DNA from: Spirogloea muscicola
Taxonomy: Eukaryota > Streptophyta > Zygnematophyceae > Spirogloeales > Spirogloeaceae
NCBI GenBank assembly: GCA_009602725.1
Contig: WELB01000017.1
Coordinates: 842,988 to 872,969, forward strand
Length of the DNA: 29,982 nucleotides
Direction of reading: 5' to 3'
This document shows, in pieces, positions 19,766 through 29,982 of the stretch (position 1 is its first letter; every line of letters begins with the position of its first letter). The translations under genes were made by a program, and so were the position numbers. The notes beneath the pieces are model-generated. The model was not told where the DNA came from. It did not search any database and saw nothing but the letters and a program-made list of their open reading frames with translations.

Positions 19766-20560
19766 TCAGTAACCCCTGCTAAGCAGCCGCAGATCAGAGA
19801 TGCTGGGCTCCTGGAAGTGGGTCCCCTGGCCAGAGCCAGAGGCAGCAGCGAGGGCTCTGCCGGCACGAAGGTGCAGCGCCCGGGCCATGGACCTCTGCAG
19901 CGAGACGGCCAGGCGCATTCGATACACTTGCGCCAGCGACCCGGCTGCAGGGAAGTCAACCGGCTCCCCATGGAAGCGCCGGGCGATGGTGTGGCGGGCG
20001 AGCTGGGTGAGCAGCTCGAGCCACCGAGCGCCCAGCGCCCCATGTGTGTCGATGGCCAACGGGAAGAACTCGTCTTCCCGCGGATGATCCGCGTACTTCA
20101 GCTCTTTGGCCCGAGCAGCGCAGGCGACCGCATACCCAGCCGTGGTGGCACATTTGGCTGGGTGTGAGCGGTCATAGGCATCAGTAGTCACCACGTCCAG
20201 GAGAAGACGTGGCCCGCCGGCCTGTCGGGTGGCCACCAGGTCTACACGCCTGGCATGGAGACCGTCGGCCCTGTGCTGGATTGGCATGATTCCGGAGTGC
20301 TCTGCTGCCACGGAGAAACCAGCCTCCAACAGGATGCCATGCATTACGTCGCGGAGGCGGTCGTGGGCCGCTGTCCGCTCTCCGCCGTGGGAACAGCGCA
20401 GAACATGAGCAGCCAGCTCTCCAGGCTCGGTCCCGCGCTCGCCACACTCACATTGACGCACACCCTGGAGACATGGCGGCAGTAGGCCCAGGAGCCGGTG
20501 GACGGCACTTCGGAATACCTCGTCCGGGAGGGTGAGGGCGTCGTTTACTTTGGCCCCCAC
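19766..20560 (-). mobile_element. Non-LTR retrotransposon fragment: zinc knuckle and restriction-like endonuclease domain
   Basis: An open minus-strand frame of 264 codons (open further upstream, to about 20635) ends at 19766. It has a CECG...HVLRC cysteine-histidine cluster, then RRVDLVATR, LLLDVVTTD, a downstream KELKY and FPLAIDTHGALG. This order resembles the C-terminal restriction-like endonuclease (PD-(D/E)xK type) of R2/CRE-like retrotransposons, which nicks target DNA for reverse transcription. No reverse transcriptase domain is present: the copy is 5'-truncated, as is common for such elements, about 370-440 bases upstream of the synthetase start. The frame is intact, so the insertion may be fairly young, or the fragment may have been kept by chance. 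Clade assignment is tentative; an algal lineage-specific family is possible. Confidence 0.7.
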
Positions 20561-21003
20561 TGAACTTTGTTCATTCCTTTTCTTACGTTGAAGAGCTATT
20601 CCTTCTTTCTTGGCATAAGAGCTTGTGTCCGAGCGAAGTTACACGGGCTGTGGGCTTCATTAGGCGCCGATGTGACGCTGGCGCTGACAAAAGCTGGCGC
20701 TGACGCTGGCCCCCCAAAGTTCCTCGCCGGCACAGCCGAGCCGAGCTCGCCGCAGGCAGGCCCGTGGCGGCTGCGCCGTTGCAGCGCCGGCGGCGGCGGC
20801 GACGGAAACGGCGCCGGCGGCGGTGGGTGCCTTGGATAAGAAGGAGCGGCAGGCGGCGACGGCGCCGGGCCGACGGCGCACAGAAGCTGCGGCGGCGGCG
20901 CCAGCGGGGGCGGCCGGACCGCCGGGCATAGGCTTAGGGTTCAGGGTGTAAGGGTCAGGGCTCAGGTCCTGCAAGAGCGGCGGCGGCGGCGGCGGCGGCA
21001 GCC

Positions 21004-24000
21004 ATGGCGGCGGACGGCGGCTCGTTCGAGGTGGACCTCCCCGGTGCGGCGCCCGGCGCGGTCGTGACGCGCTTCCCGCCGGAGCCCAGCGGGTACCTCC
21101 ACATCGGGCACGCCAAGGCCGCTTTGCTTGACCAGTACTTTGCGCGCAAATACGGCGGCCGCCTCATTGTTCGCTTCGACGACACCAACCCGGCCAAGGA
21201 GAAGGAGGAGTTCGTGGACGAAATCCTGGCCGACCTTGCCACGCTCGGGATCAAAGCCGACCAGATTACCTACACTTCCGACTACTTCCCGCAGCTCCTG
21301 GTGAGGTTCAGGCTTTAGGGTCCAGGGTTTAGGGTTAAGGTCAAGGGGTTTGGGATTTAGGGTTTAGGGCTGTGGCTTCTGCTGCAGTCTGTTGTGATGC
21401 CTCTGCTGGCATTTCCTTTTCGTAGTCTTGTCCTGGATATATTTTACTTTGCGCTCCCCAGCCGCAAGCAGAGGCCAAATTGCTATATGACCCCACAGAA
21501 CTCTGAGCTGATTATCATTGTGATATAGTCTAAGTCATTCCTGACTCTGCTGCATACCATTTGGTGGCGGGCTACATTTGCATAGGAGCTGGCAGAGAAC
21601 CTCATTGGGGAGGGGAAGGCGTACGTGGACGACACGGCGCTGGAGCGCATGCGCGAGGAGCGCATGGAAGGCATCGAGTCCGTGCGGCGCAGCCAGGCCG
21701 TGAATGAGAACATCCGAATGTGGCAGGAGATGAAGGCTGGGTCGTCGGCGGGCCGGATGTGCTGCCTCCGAGGCAAGATGGACATGACTGTGAGCGCTCC
21801 TGCAGCCTCCCACCCAATCTCGCGCCGTCCATCCCTGATCAAACTCTTGACGACGGCTTTTAGGGGTTGGTGTTAGGATCTTGGTGTTTGCTGAATCCTG
21901 AAGCACATAAGGGTTGAAATGGTTGGTCAGGGTGTTAGGCTAAGGCCTCTGAGTCAATGGCAGGATTCAGATTAAGATATTGGGTGAAGGAGGGTGAAAG
22001 ATTGAATCGTATTGATCTCAGGTAGAAGGTCAGGTTAAGTCTTTGTCTTCGTCCTCCGTCTGGCTCTGAGTGCCTATAATTATCTCGTTTGTTAACGCTA
22101 AAAAATTGGTAAGCCTACCATTGCTGTCCTGGATTGACTGTTTTCTAAGTCCCATTGCTTCACAATGTGGTGAGCTCATACAAGAACTGCATGTGCTGAC
22201 CACGGCCAGGCGGCGAACAAGGCGATGCGAGACCCGGTGTACTATCGCTGCTTGCTGATGCCGCATCACCGTGTTGGGGACAAGTACAATGTGTACCCCA
22301 CGTATGACTTTGCATGCCCAGTGGTGGACAGCGTTGAGGGCGTCACACATGCACTGCGGTCTAGCGAGTACCACGATCGCAATGAGCAGTACTATCGCGT
22401 ACTGGAGGTGAACCTCCACTTAACCCTTGCACACTATTCTCCATATAAGCTTGCGCTTCTGAAGGTTCAGGATCATGTCTCAGCTTTATTGTGAGGCTGT
22501 TCAGTAAGCAGAATGCCTGTGCCGGATATCGACTTGGATGGGTGCGCAAATGTTGCGTTCTGGTAAAGACCATGGTTGAGCAGATTCTAAATGCATATAT
22601 GCCCCTCCTGCCTCCTAACCATCAATTTGCTCGACTCTGCTGACAGTGATTGGCACCTTGTCGTCCAACAGGACCTGGGACTTCGCAAGGTGCACGTCTG
22701 GGACTTCAGCCGCCTCAACTTCCAGTACACACTGCTGTCTAAGCGCAAGCTGCAGTGGTTTGTAGACAACGGCAAGGTCGAGGGTTGGGACGACCCACGA
22801 TTCCCTACCGTGCAAGGCTTGGTGCGCCGGGGACTCACTGTCGAGGCGCTCACGCAGTTCATCTTATCCCAGGTGTTGCTCCCTTGCAGTCAAGCTCTTG
22901 ATACACTTATGCCGAGCCCACTATTGTACATATGTAGTGCACTTTGCTCATAGAGCAGTTTGTCGCTCTTGCTTTAAGTGGTGTACTGCTCTTTTTTAAC
23001 GATGTCTTATCTGCTACAAAATATTTCTGGCTCAGCTCTTCCCCTGATAAGACATGTGCTACGTATACGAAGCTTGGGGTGACATACAATTTCCTAGGAG
23101 GCATGCTCTCCAATTGCTCAATCTATCATTGGTCATAGCAAATAGTTGAGAGTATCTGTTCAGCAGATTGAGAAAAGTTAGTTGCTGGTCCAGATGTTGA
23201 AACTCCAGATGTGATACTCCAATTCAGGGCGCTTCCAAGAATCTAAATTTGATGGAGATGGACAAGCTTTGGACAATGAACAAGAAGGTCATTGACCCCG
23301 TATGTCCGCGGCACACTGCCGTGCTGGTGGACGGCCGCGTGCCCTTGGAGCTTGCCAATGGGCCGGAGGAGCCATTTGTGCGCGTTGTGCCCAAGCACAA
23401 GAAGTACGAGCCCGCTGGTGAGGAATTCAGAGGCTCAGGGCTTAAGCCATTACTAACTTGATTCAGAGCTAGGGTCAATGCTTCAGGGTCTGGATCAGGA
23501 CTAACGTGCTCTGGTTGCTCGATATGGTGTATGGACAGAATGCTGAAGAGGACACTGCTTTCAGAGGGTCAAGGCTTCGTTTTCAGAGGGCCAAAGCCCA
23601 TCTCATCTCTGTCCTTCATTTTGTTGTGGCTGGCAGGACTGAAGGCGACGACTTTTGCACGGCGAGTCTGGCTTGAGCAAGCGGATGCTGCGGCGGTGGC
23701 TGAGGGCGAGGAGGTGACACTCATGGACTGGGGAAACGCCTTTGTGCGGCGGGTAGTGCGGACTGAAGACGGCGGCGCGGTGGCGGCACTGGAGGGAGAC
23801 CTCCACATCGAGGGAGATGTGAAGAAGACCAAGCTGAAGCTCACATGGCTGGCCGACATGGACGAGCTTGTCCCGCTGACGCTCGTCGAGCTCGACAACC
23901 TGATCACGAAGAAGAAGGTACCGACGTCAATACCTCCCTCCCCTCTACTTATATGTGATCCAGACTTTCGAGCTTGCTATTTGTACTGATTCTCAGCTAG

Positions 24001-24667
24001 TATTTGGGCTTGGGGTCTCGATTGGCATGAGAAGCCTGATTGGCGTCAGAGCATGACACAAGTTCGCTGTCACAGGTCGTGAGGGCTCAGAGGTTAGTGG
24101 CGATGCATAGGTAAAATAGTGCGATACATTGCAGTAGCTGGCTAACCTGAAGGGTGAGACTGCTTAATACTCACAAGCTGGCATGCGGCCTACTGCCAGC
24201 TGGAGGACGACGAGGACTTCACCACGGTTCTCAACCCGCGCACGCGAACGGAGACGGCGGCGTTGGGCGATGCTAACATGCGCAACGTGAAGAAGGGCGA
24301 CATCCTGCAGCTGGAGCGCAAGGGCTACTTCATCTGCGACGCTCCGTACCTGCGCCAGACTCGACCGGCAGTGCTGATCGCCATCCCGGACGGGCGCGCG
24401 CCCAAGGCCAAGGAGGCGCCGCCTGCTGCAGCGGCAGTGCCTGAGCCGCCGAAGCTGTCCAAGAAGCAGCGCGAGGCAGCCAAGCGGGAGGCGCAGAGGA
24501 AGAAGGAGCAGGAGAAGCTCGCAGAGGGCGGAGCTGAGCCGCCCGCCACCGCCGAGGGCAGCACCGAGAACGGGCTGCTGCGGCCGGCGACGGACGAGCT
24601 GACTAGCCTGAGCCTGCAGGACGGAACGTCGGCGCCGACACAACAAGCAGCAATGGAGCTGGTCTAG
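21004..24667 (+). CDS. Glutamate-tRNA ligase, eukaryotic cytosolic type
   Basis: Seven exons join in phase: 21004-21300, 21586-21789, 22210-22407, 22672-22872, 23228-23417, 23637-23917 and 24200-24667 (TAG), giving 612 residues. The enzyme charges tRNA-Glu with glutamate using ATP in the cytosol. The class I HIGH signature is at residues 33-36 ([13 protein letters not shown]) and the KMSKS equivalent is LLSKRKL at about 254-260; [32 protein letters not shown] and [10 protein letters not shown] support GluRS rather than GlnRS. The anticodon-binding beta-barrels follow, then a Lys/Glu/Ala-rich tail (about 540-612) with [18 protein letters not shown]. Plant cytosolic relatives usually carry an N-terminal GST-like domain; this start (GCCATGG context after a GGC repeat) goes directly into the catalytic fold. 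The tail may supply the tRNA affinity that domain gives. Confidence 0.95.
21301..21373 (+). repeat. Degenerate telomere-like heptamers in synthetase intron 1
   Basis: Starting at the intron 1 donor, the plus strand carries repeated TTTAGGG and near variants (CTTTAGGG, GTTTAGGG, GATTTAGGG). Similar but weaker GGGTTCAGGG-like sequence precedes the gene near 20930-20970. Confidence 0.85.
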
Positions 24668-25307
24668 ATCTGCTATGACTGGAAACCCACAAAACAAGTC
24701 CTTATCTTGTTCACAACCATACCTCGGTTCGCCGTCTCTCGAGCTTTGCTCAGCGTGCTCGGCTTCGCACACAGCGGCCGCCTCCCGGCTGCTGCGGCAC
24801 AGCTGCGGCACGGTGCTGAAGAGGGCGAGGCTCGGCATGCCCAGCACCAGCCTGGACATCGGTGGCAGGCGACGCTTGCCGCCGCAGTTGGATCAAGATG
24901 GTGTCGGCGACTGAGAACAGAGCCGGTGACCCTGAATCCTTACACGTGAATCCTAACATAACTCAAAATGGCTCTTTGATGTAAGGCAATGGCTGTGAAA
25001 GGCCAGCCCAAAGGACTGTACAAGGACTGAAAGGGGCCGAAGTGTGCAAAAAGCATGAAAGCTGTTTTTCATGAATCCCTGTGAGTGGGCGCTCACTGAC
25101 CTCTAGTCGGCAAGTGCAGATCAGGACTCGAAAGCCCGTATCCTTGACCCCGGAGATCTCCCAACATCTTCAATCAAAACCGTAAACTTATGGACTTCTC
25201 TGAAGGGAGGTGGTGTAGACCGGTGTCCTCCTTGGACGTCGCGTCAACGCGGTGGTTACAACGGTCCGCTGCCGCCGCCGGCGCCGCTGGCGCCGCCGCC
25301 GCCGCCG
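24668..25307. other. Intergenic interval between synthetase and palmitoyltransferase genes
   Basis: Holds the 3' untranslated region of the synthetase and the presumed promoter of the palmitoyltransferase. A hairpin-repeat copy lies near 24988. GC rises sharply after 25250, leading into a GCC-rich leader. No other gene is seen. Confidence 0.5.
24988..25038 (+). repeat. Dispersed hairpin repeat, short copy
   Basis: GGCTGTGAAAGGCCAGCCC followed by AAAGGACTGTACAAGGACTG. The first 19 bases are identical to the copy near 7983, showing a distinct subfamily with loop TGAAAGG. Confidence 0.65.
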
Positions 25308-28300
25308 ATGGCGGCGGGCCGGCTGCTGCCGGTGCTGGCGGCGTGGATCGTGGCGCCGGGCATCTTCCTCGTCGCGCGCGCCGCCGTGCGCGCCGCGGCG
25401 GCGGGGTCTCTGCCGGACCTCCTTGCCTTCGTCGGTGCGCGCCACGGAGCTGAGGTCTCCCCCGCCGTCGTCGACGGCGGCTCCATGGCCATGAGCTCTG
25501 GACCCGCTCGATGCCGAGGACGTCAGGGTTTAGGGTTTTCGGTTTAGGGTTTTCGGTTTAGGGTGTCGGATTAGGGTTCAGCGATTTAGGGTTTAGGGTT
25601 TAGCGTCGCTCAAGGTCGTCGGTCGAGCCGGGGCTCTGGTCGTCGTGTGGACTGTCACGTCGGAGCCCCGGCGGTGTCTCACGGCTAAGGTGGCTTTAGT
25701 GAGGAATATATTCAATTGAGGGTTTTGGGAAGCATAAGAGGTCGGATTCAGGGCTTCAGTAACAGGGGTTTACAGAATGGAGTGTGTTTTGAGTGACGGA
25801 TGTTCTGAGTGGCCAAAGTATGAAAGGCAGAGGGGTTTGAGGTATTACTATGTAAATGAACACTTAAAAGTCCACACAAATGCTATGTATGATGTGGGCG
25901 CTCACCTGCTTACCTTTGGCCGTGGTGATCGGGCCGCAGCTCTTCCGCTGGCGGCGTGGGTGGCGTCCCTCAAGCTCCTCCGGCAGCGCCTCCTCGCGCC
26001 GCTCTTCCCGCCCAGCTTCCTCGCCGCCGTCATTACCCTCCACGTCCTCACTTACGCTGTCCACCTGGCACGAGGTGCTTTCCCAACATCACCAACACCT
26101 TAGTTAGCTTACTTAGCTAAGCTTCATTAGCTTACCTGCGACTCTGTGTCCCACCTTGACTTGGGTTTGGTGCAAGCTTTCTGGGCAGTATTGAGAAGGG
26201 TCCATCCCTCAAAGAATACTGCTCCTTTGCAGAGGTTGCCGTGGCCAACTCCATTGTCTTCTGCACGAGTGCCGCTGCTCTTGTCGTGACATTTGCCAGG
26301 TTAGTCAAACACAAACTCAAGGGTGTCAGCAGACCACTACTCTGTGATGGTAGCACAGACTCAGCGGAAGACTGATAAGGCCCACCTGCTTGTTTATCCC
26401 AGAAGTAGCTCAAAATTATTGGGCAACAGATTACTATCTGAGCAGATAAGCCTGGAAGTACTTACAGACCATAATCACCGCTCCTTCTCATCATAATTTC
26501 AACATGACCCAGGGGCGCTCTTCTATAAGCAAAGCCGGCTGATCTCTTCGGAATTATGGTCATACAGGGCTTTGCTCAGCGATCCTGGCAGGGTGCAAAA
26601 GGCCTCAGCCAAGCAGCCTCACTTGGAGCTCAGCAAAGTAGAAGCAGATGCACCCCACAACAATTCAAAGACTTCCTCGGAGCTTGAACCGCTGGTTGCT
26701 GCAGAGTCTGGCCAGTTGGTATACAACACTCTTAATTGTACCAGTTTGATACAGTCAAATGCCGACAATCATCCTGAGCCGGCTACTTTGTCAAGGCCGT
26801 CTCCGGCATCGTTGAGGTGCTTATTTTGTGTCTCGCAGGCCCATCAAACGGCAGCAAGTGTTTGTGAGGCAGGGCTTGGTCCTCGCTTGTTGGCTGACCC
26901 AGGAGGTGCTGCAGAGGTGACTCCCCAGTCTTTGACAGGTCCCACCCTGTCAGTGAGTGAGCATTTACCTCCGAAGCAGTGGCCGGGTTACCAGCCGCAG
27001 TATTTCACGCCGCCAACTTACTGCTCTGTGTGTCAAGTAAGCCTCTGATCTCAGTCTGATGCGTCTCATCGTCGTGGAAATGGAACCCTATTTGATTGAT
27101 GCAGGTGTCCATCCCAGAAAATGAACTTAGCGGACAACTTGCGCAGAATCACGTCTTTGCCTGGTTGACCTCTCAAACCTTGCGCACATGTTAAGTGGCT
27201 ACTTTCCCAACAGGCCCCCTTCAAGCTCCGTTCCTGGCACTGCTGGAAGTGCGAACATTGCACTGAGCGATTCGACCACCACTGCCCAGCCATCGCCAAC
27301 TGTGTAGGTGCTTCTCTGACTCTTCTGATTGTCATTCGTATCGCTCGGCCTCATCAGTTACAGTGCTCCTTTCAGCTGGAAGGAGCTCTGTGGCCGGCCT
27401 TGACAACCAACTTTTTGCTAGGCCTCTGCTTCTGAGCCCTTCATGGTTCAGAGGATCACTCTTGCCCTGATATTGTTCTGGTATTGGACACCTGTGAATC
27501 AGGTCGTAGGAATCATCGACTATTCCTGGCCATGCTGGCATCATTCGCCTGTGCTCAGGTCGCCTTTGCATCTTGTTCATTGGATTGTAAGTACTACAGA
27601 CTAGCAGAATCTTGTGGTTTACTTTGAGATCCACCAGAGGAAGTTGTTCCCATTTTGAGAATATCGCTGCCTATATTTGCATGCAGTCACTGCCTGCTGC
27701 TGTTGCCAAAGCCGGCACGAACTTGACTCTCAGTATCCCTCAAACGGTCCCTGCCTCTTGTGAAGCACCAGCAGCTGTGTGAATCTTTAAAAAGAGTGCT
27801 TGCAGATCTGAAGAAGAAGCAGTTGATGGGCGTATCTGCAGCGGACCGCATGTTCTTCGGGCCAGGTGAGCCCAGTGCAAGTTTGTCAATTTGGATGGTG
27901 ATTAATATTGCCCTCCTAATGAGTGCTGTTCTGATTTGCTGATGCTAAAACCTTGGCAGTGGGAGATGTTGAGCAGCTGTGGCTTTCTTCTACTCATGTA
28001 AGCACTTGGAATCCATCTTGTGTCGGGTACAGCATGATAGGCTTTTTCTAAGCACTATTAAGTAGCTCCAAAGTTGTGCCACTTATTTCACCTATACCAT
28101 GGCATGGCCACAACATGAATCCTGTGTTATGCTTATTGTGCTTGTTGCTTGCTTCATAACCACGCCTTGAACACAGCACTCATTCTTTTATTGGGTGCTT
28201 TCAATATCATCAATTTCATACAGGAGACTCGACCTGACCAAATACAGGGCACTTAGTGGCTACAGATTTGTACGCCATTCTCAGTGAAGTCGCTGTGTGG

Positions 28301-29007
28301 CTTTCTTGCAGGCCCTAATTAGTGAACCTTGGTTGGTGCCCATGACTTGCTTCGGACTCATCCAGACATTATGGGAGGTAGGCTAGTCCTCCTCCGCTCT
28401 ATACTCCAGAGCTTCTGCTGATCCCAAGCTTGTCAGTAAATAGCACTGTCAATATTTGCTATGCACATTGGTACCATGACAAGGTTGGGCCTCCTTTGGG
28501 CGCTTACTGGTGCATGCAGTCGATCCTTGTCACAGGTACCGCTGCTGATCATGCACTGCTACCTTGTGCTGGTTAATCTGACCACGCACGAATGGGTGAG
28601 TGTGGGGGCCAGCTTTGTCCTGCAGATGTTATTACCTCCAAAAAGCCACCATCTGTCATGCTCACAGCCTCACTTTGCCCTTGGCTTTAGCAGGAATCAT
28701 GCTTCAGTGCAGATGATGTGCACATCCAATGACATTCATAGCATAGAAGGCTCATGCAATCCATGACCTGTACAGGTACACTGGGAGAAGCACTCAGAAT
28801 TTTGCACCGAGGGCCTGCCAAGACCAGGTATGTTGTGGGCAGTCCATCCATTTGGATCTGGATCCAATTTGCCATCTTTTCACGGATGACCTCCCCTAAG
28901 TACAGTGCTGCATTGTGGCAGGTCGGCCATTTCCTCTGAAGACGTTCAAGAATCCTTACAACAAAGGGGTGTTGCTGAACATCCGAAGATTTCGGGATGC
29001 CGAATGA
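25308..29007 (+). CDS. DHHC-type protein S-acyltransferase (palmitoyltransferase)
   Basis: Exons found: 25308-25521 (tentative), 25940-26074, 26233-26299, 26568-26718, 26839-27036, 27214-27307, 27503-27586, 27687-about 27745 (uncertain), about 27775-27865, 27960-27997, 28312-28377, 28536-28595, 28776-28827 and 28922-29007 (TGA). Nearly all joins agree in phase; the 27687 and 27775 exons do not join cleanly. Features in order: hydrophobic N-terminal segments, SDPGRV (DPG motif), a polar linker, the cysteine-rich domain CSVC...HCWKCEHC...[13 protein letters not shown] with catalytic Cys at about residue 279, the following helix ([11 protein letters not shown]), a helix before LTTHEW (TTxE motif), and [10 protein letters not shown] (PaCCT-like). 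The enzyme attaches fatty acyl chains to cysteines of membrane-associated proteins. The usual Trp after DHHCP is Ala (DHHCPAI). Motif order resembles plant PAT24/TIP1 and relatives, but no ankyrin repeats are seen. Confidence 0.88.
25522..25602 (+). repeat. Degenerate telomere-like heptamers in palmitoyltransferase intron 1
   Basis: GTTTAGGG repeated with GTTTTCGG variants, beginning at the proposed donor (GTCAGGGTTTAGGG). The run ends about 25600. It closely parallels the arrangement in intron 1 of the neighbouring synthetase gene. Confidence 0.85.
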
Positions 29008-29600
29008 GCGAGCTATGTGGCCGGGTGTACTTAACATTGTAGATTTAATCAACCATCCACGACAACGTGGCATATTTAGTAGCCTTCTGGCTCTTCCCGC
29101 TTACTCTGCGCTTGTCAGAAGAGGAAGCGGTTGCAAAAGGCCCGCTCACAGTGAACGCCTGCACGCCAGACTCATTGTGTCTTGCCTAGTCGCGCTGCTG
29201 GGCAGGTGAGGAAATCTTGTCGGGGTCGACAAGAAAGGCAGTCGGCTGCTGAGGGGTCCAGCTTAATGGGGAGATGGTCAGAAGGCCATATTGTGGGAAG
29301 CCCAGGGCGTGTCCCCCCAGCCTGTAACGAATTTACATGGCTGGAATGTCAATGCAGCTGTAATGTATTGACAGATGCCTGGAGATTAGATACCTCATCC
29401 GGCTGATAAATAAATTGACTGTCAGTGCCGCAGGAAAGGCTTGACAGATGCCTGGAGACGGACAATTTCACCAGGCTGGGCAGCGTGGCTTTGATATAGA
29501 GCTGAGAGCGGCGCAACCCGGAGTCGTGACACGCGAGACAGCATGGTGCTGGCGCTGGAACGGCGACGGGAGGTGGCAGCGCTGTAGACTGCCTTGACGG
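29008..29600. other. Interval after the palmitoyltransferase, no gene recognised
   Basis: Short open frames only. Contains an 18-base exact direct repeat at 29368 and 29441. Confidence 0.5.
29368..29458 (+). repeat. Exact 18-base direct repeat, spacing 73
   Basis: TTGACAGATGCCTGGAGA occurs at 29368-29385 and again at 29441-29458. The sequence between the two copies is not itself repeated. Confidence 0.85.
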
Positions 29601-29982
29601 CATTGTTAGCCGTTAGTATTGACGGGGATGATAGACGGCTGACGATAGCCTGGGGGTAGTGACCGTCAGCTGCGAGTGACGGGTAGATTGTCGGTGGTAG
29701 CCGTTGTTAGCCGTCGACAGGTCGTGGACGGGTCATCAACGAGAGACTGGGTGCCGAACATCCCACCCGGGCCCGTATGGCCGGGCTCGCAGTCCGTCGG
29801 GCTATAAAGGGGGCACCCGAGATGGGAGAGGGGGTGAGTTCTTCACCCAACCTCGGACCCCTGGACCCTTGCCCCTGCAGTAACCGTTGCTCAGTTTTAC
29901 CGTTGCGGCCCCATCCCAATGCCTCCCGCTTTTCCTTGCGCCGCCGGCAGCCCGGGCTTGGCGATCCACAGCATTCGTTACA
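29600..29982 (+). promoter_or_regulatory. Candidate promoter or retrotransposon LTR segment with TATA box
   Basis: GC-rich sequence with repeated TAGCCGTT/GACGG words near 29605-29725, a TATAAA box at 29803-29808 in a GC-rich setting, and a hairpin GGGTGAGTTCTTCACCC starting about 25 bases after it. This could be the core promoter of a gene to the right, or part of an LTR. The window ends before either can be confirmed. Confidence 0.35.

Noticed and set aside
20567-20839. 90-codon plus-strand frame upstream of the synthetase, considered as a missing N-terminal domain
   Set aside because: It shows no GST-like pattern, ends in Gly-rich low complexity, and has no in-frame link to the synthetase start.
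1-29982. tRNA or rRNA genes
   Set aside because: No cloverleaf with A and B boxes and no rRNA core sequence was noticed on reading; a dedicated tRNA scan was not possible here.

Overview
The window looks like nuclear DNA of a streptophyte green alga or a related plant lineage. Genes are split by many short GT-AG introns. Three genes encode BTB-NPH3 proteins, a family known from streptophytes, and degenerate plant-type telomere heptamers (TTTAGGG) occur in introns. The species cannot be placed from sequence alone. Almost no real gene is one long ORF, so gene models here were rebuilt by hand from protein similarity, splice signals and reading-phase agreement across introns.

Layout. 1-1346 (+): most of a RINGv (MARCH-type) membrane E3 ligase, with the 5' part outside the window and the usual C-terminal tail not found. 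1717-2528 (+): the second half of an aquaporin, with no first half in the window. 3335-4829 (-): a possible RING-H2 protein. 4943-5716 (-): a truncated NPH3 gene (BTB domain plus linker only). About 5.8-8.9 kb: no confident gene, one candidate 3' gene end and a tandem duplication. 8962-12827 (-): a complete 11-exon NPH3 gene of about 578 aa. 12.8-14.24 kb: a shared upstream region with a GA microsatellite, hairpin repeats and a 183-base assembly gap. 14241-17675 (+): a second near-complete NPH3 gene, head-to-head with the previous one. 17.7-19.7 kb: non-coding, with a perfect 17-bp hairpin and a dispersed hairpin-repeat family. 19766-20560 (-): the C-terminal endonuclease part of a non-LTR retrotransposon. 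21004-24667 (+): a complete cytosolic-type glutamyl-tRNA synthetase in 7 exons. 25308-29007 (+): a DHHC palmitoyltransferase in about 14 exons. 29.0-29.98 kb: no gene, short repeats and a TATA-containing GC-rich segment.

The three NPH3 genes form a local paralogue cluster; one is cut short. NPH3 proteins act with phototropin photoreceptors and cullin-3 at the plasma membrane in land plants. The synthetase and palmitoyltransferase are independent housekeeping-type genes. The most notable points are the RINGv/aquaporin junction (phase-compatible, both partners incomplete), the divergent NPH3 pair, a possible C-terminal 14-3-3 site in one NPH3 protein, and a dispersed double-hairpin repeat that clusters beside the retroelement and beside the assembly gap.
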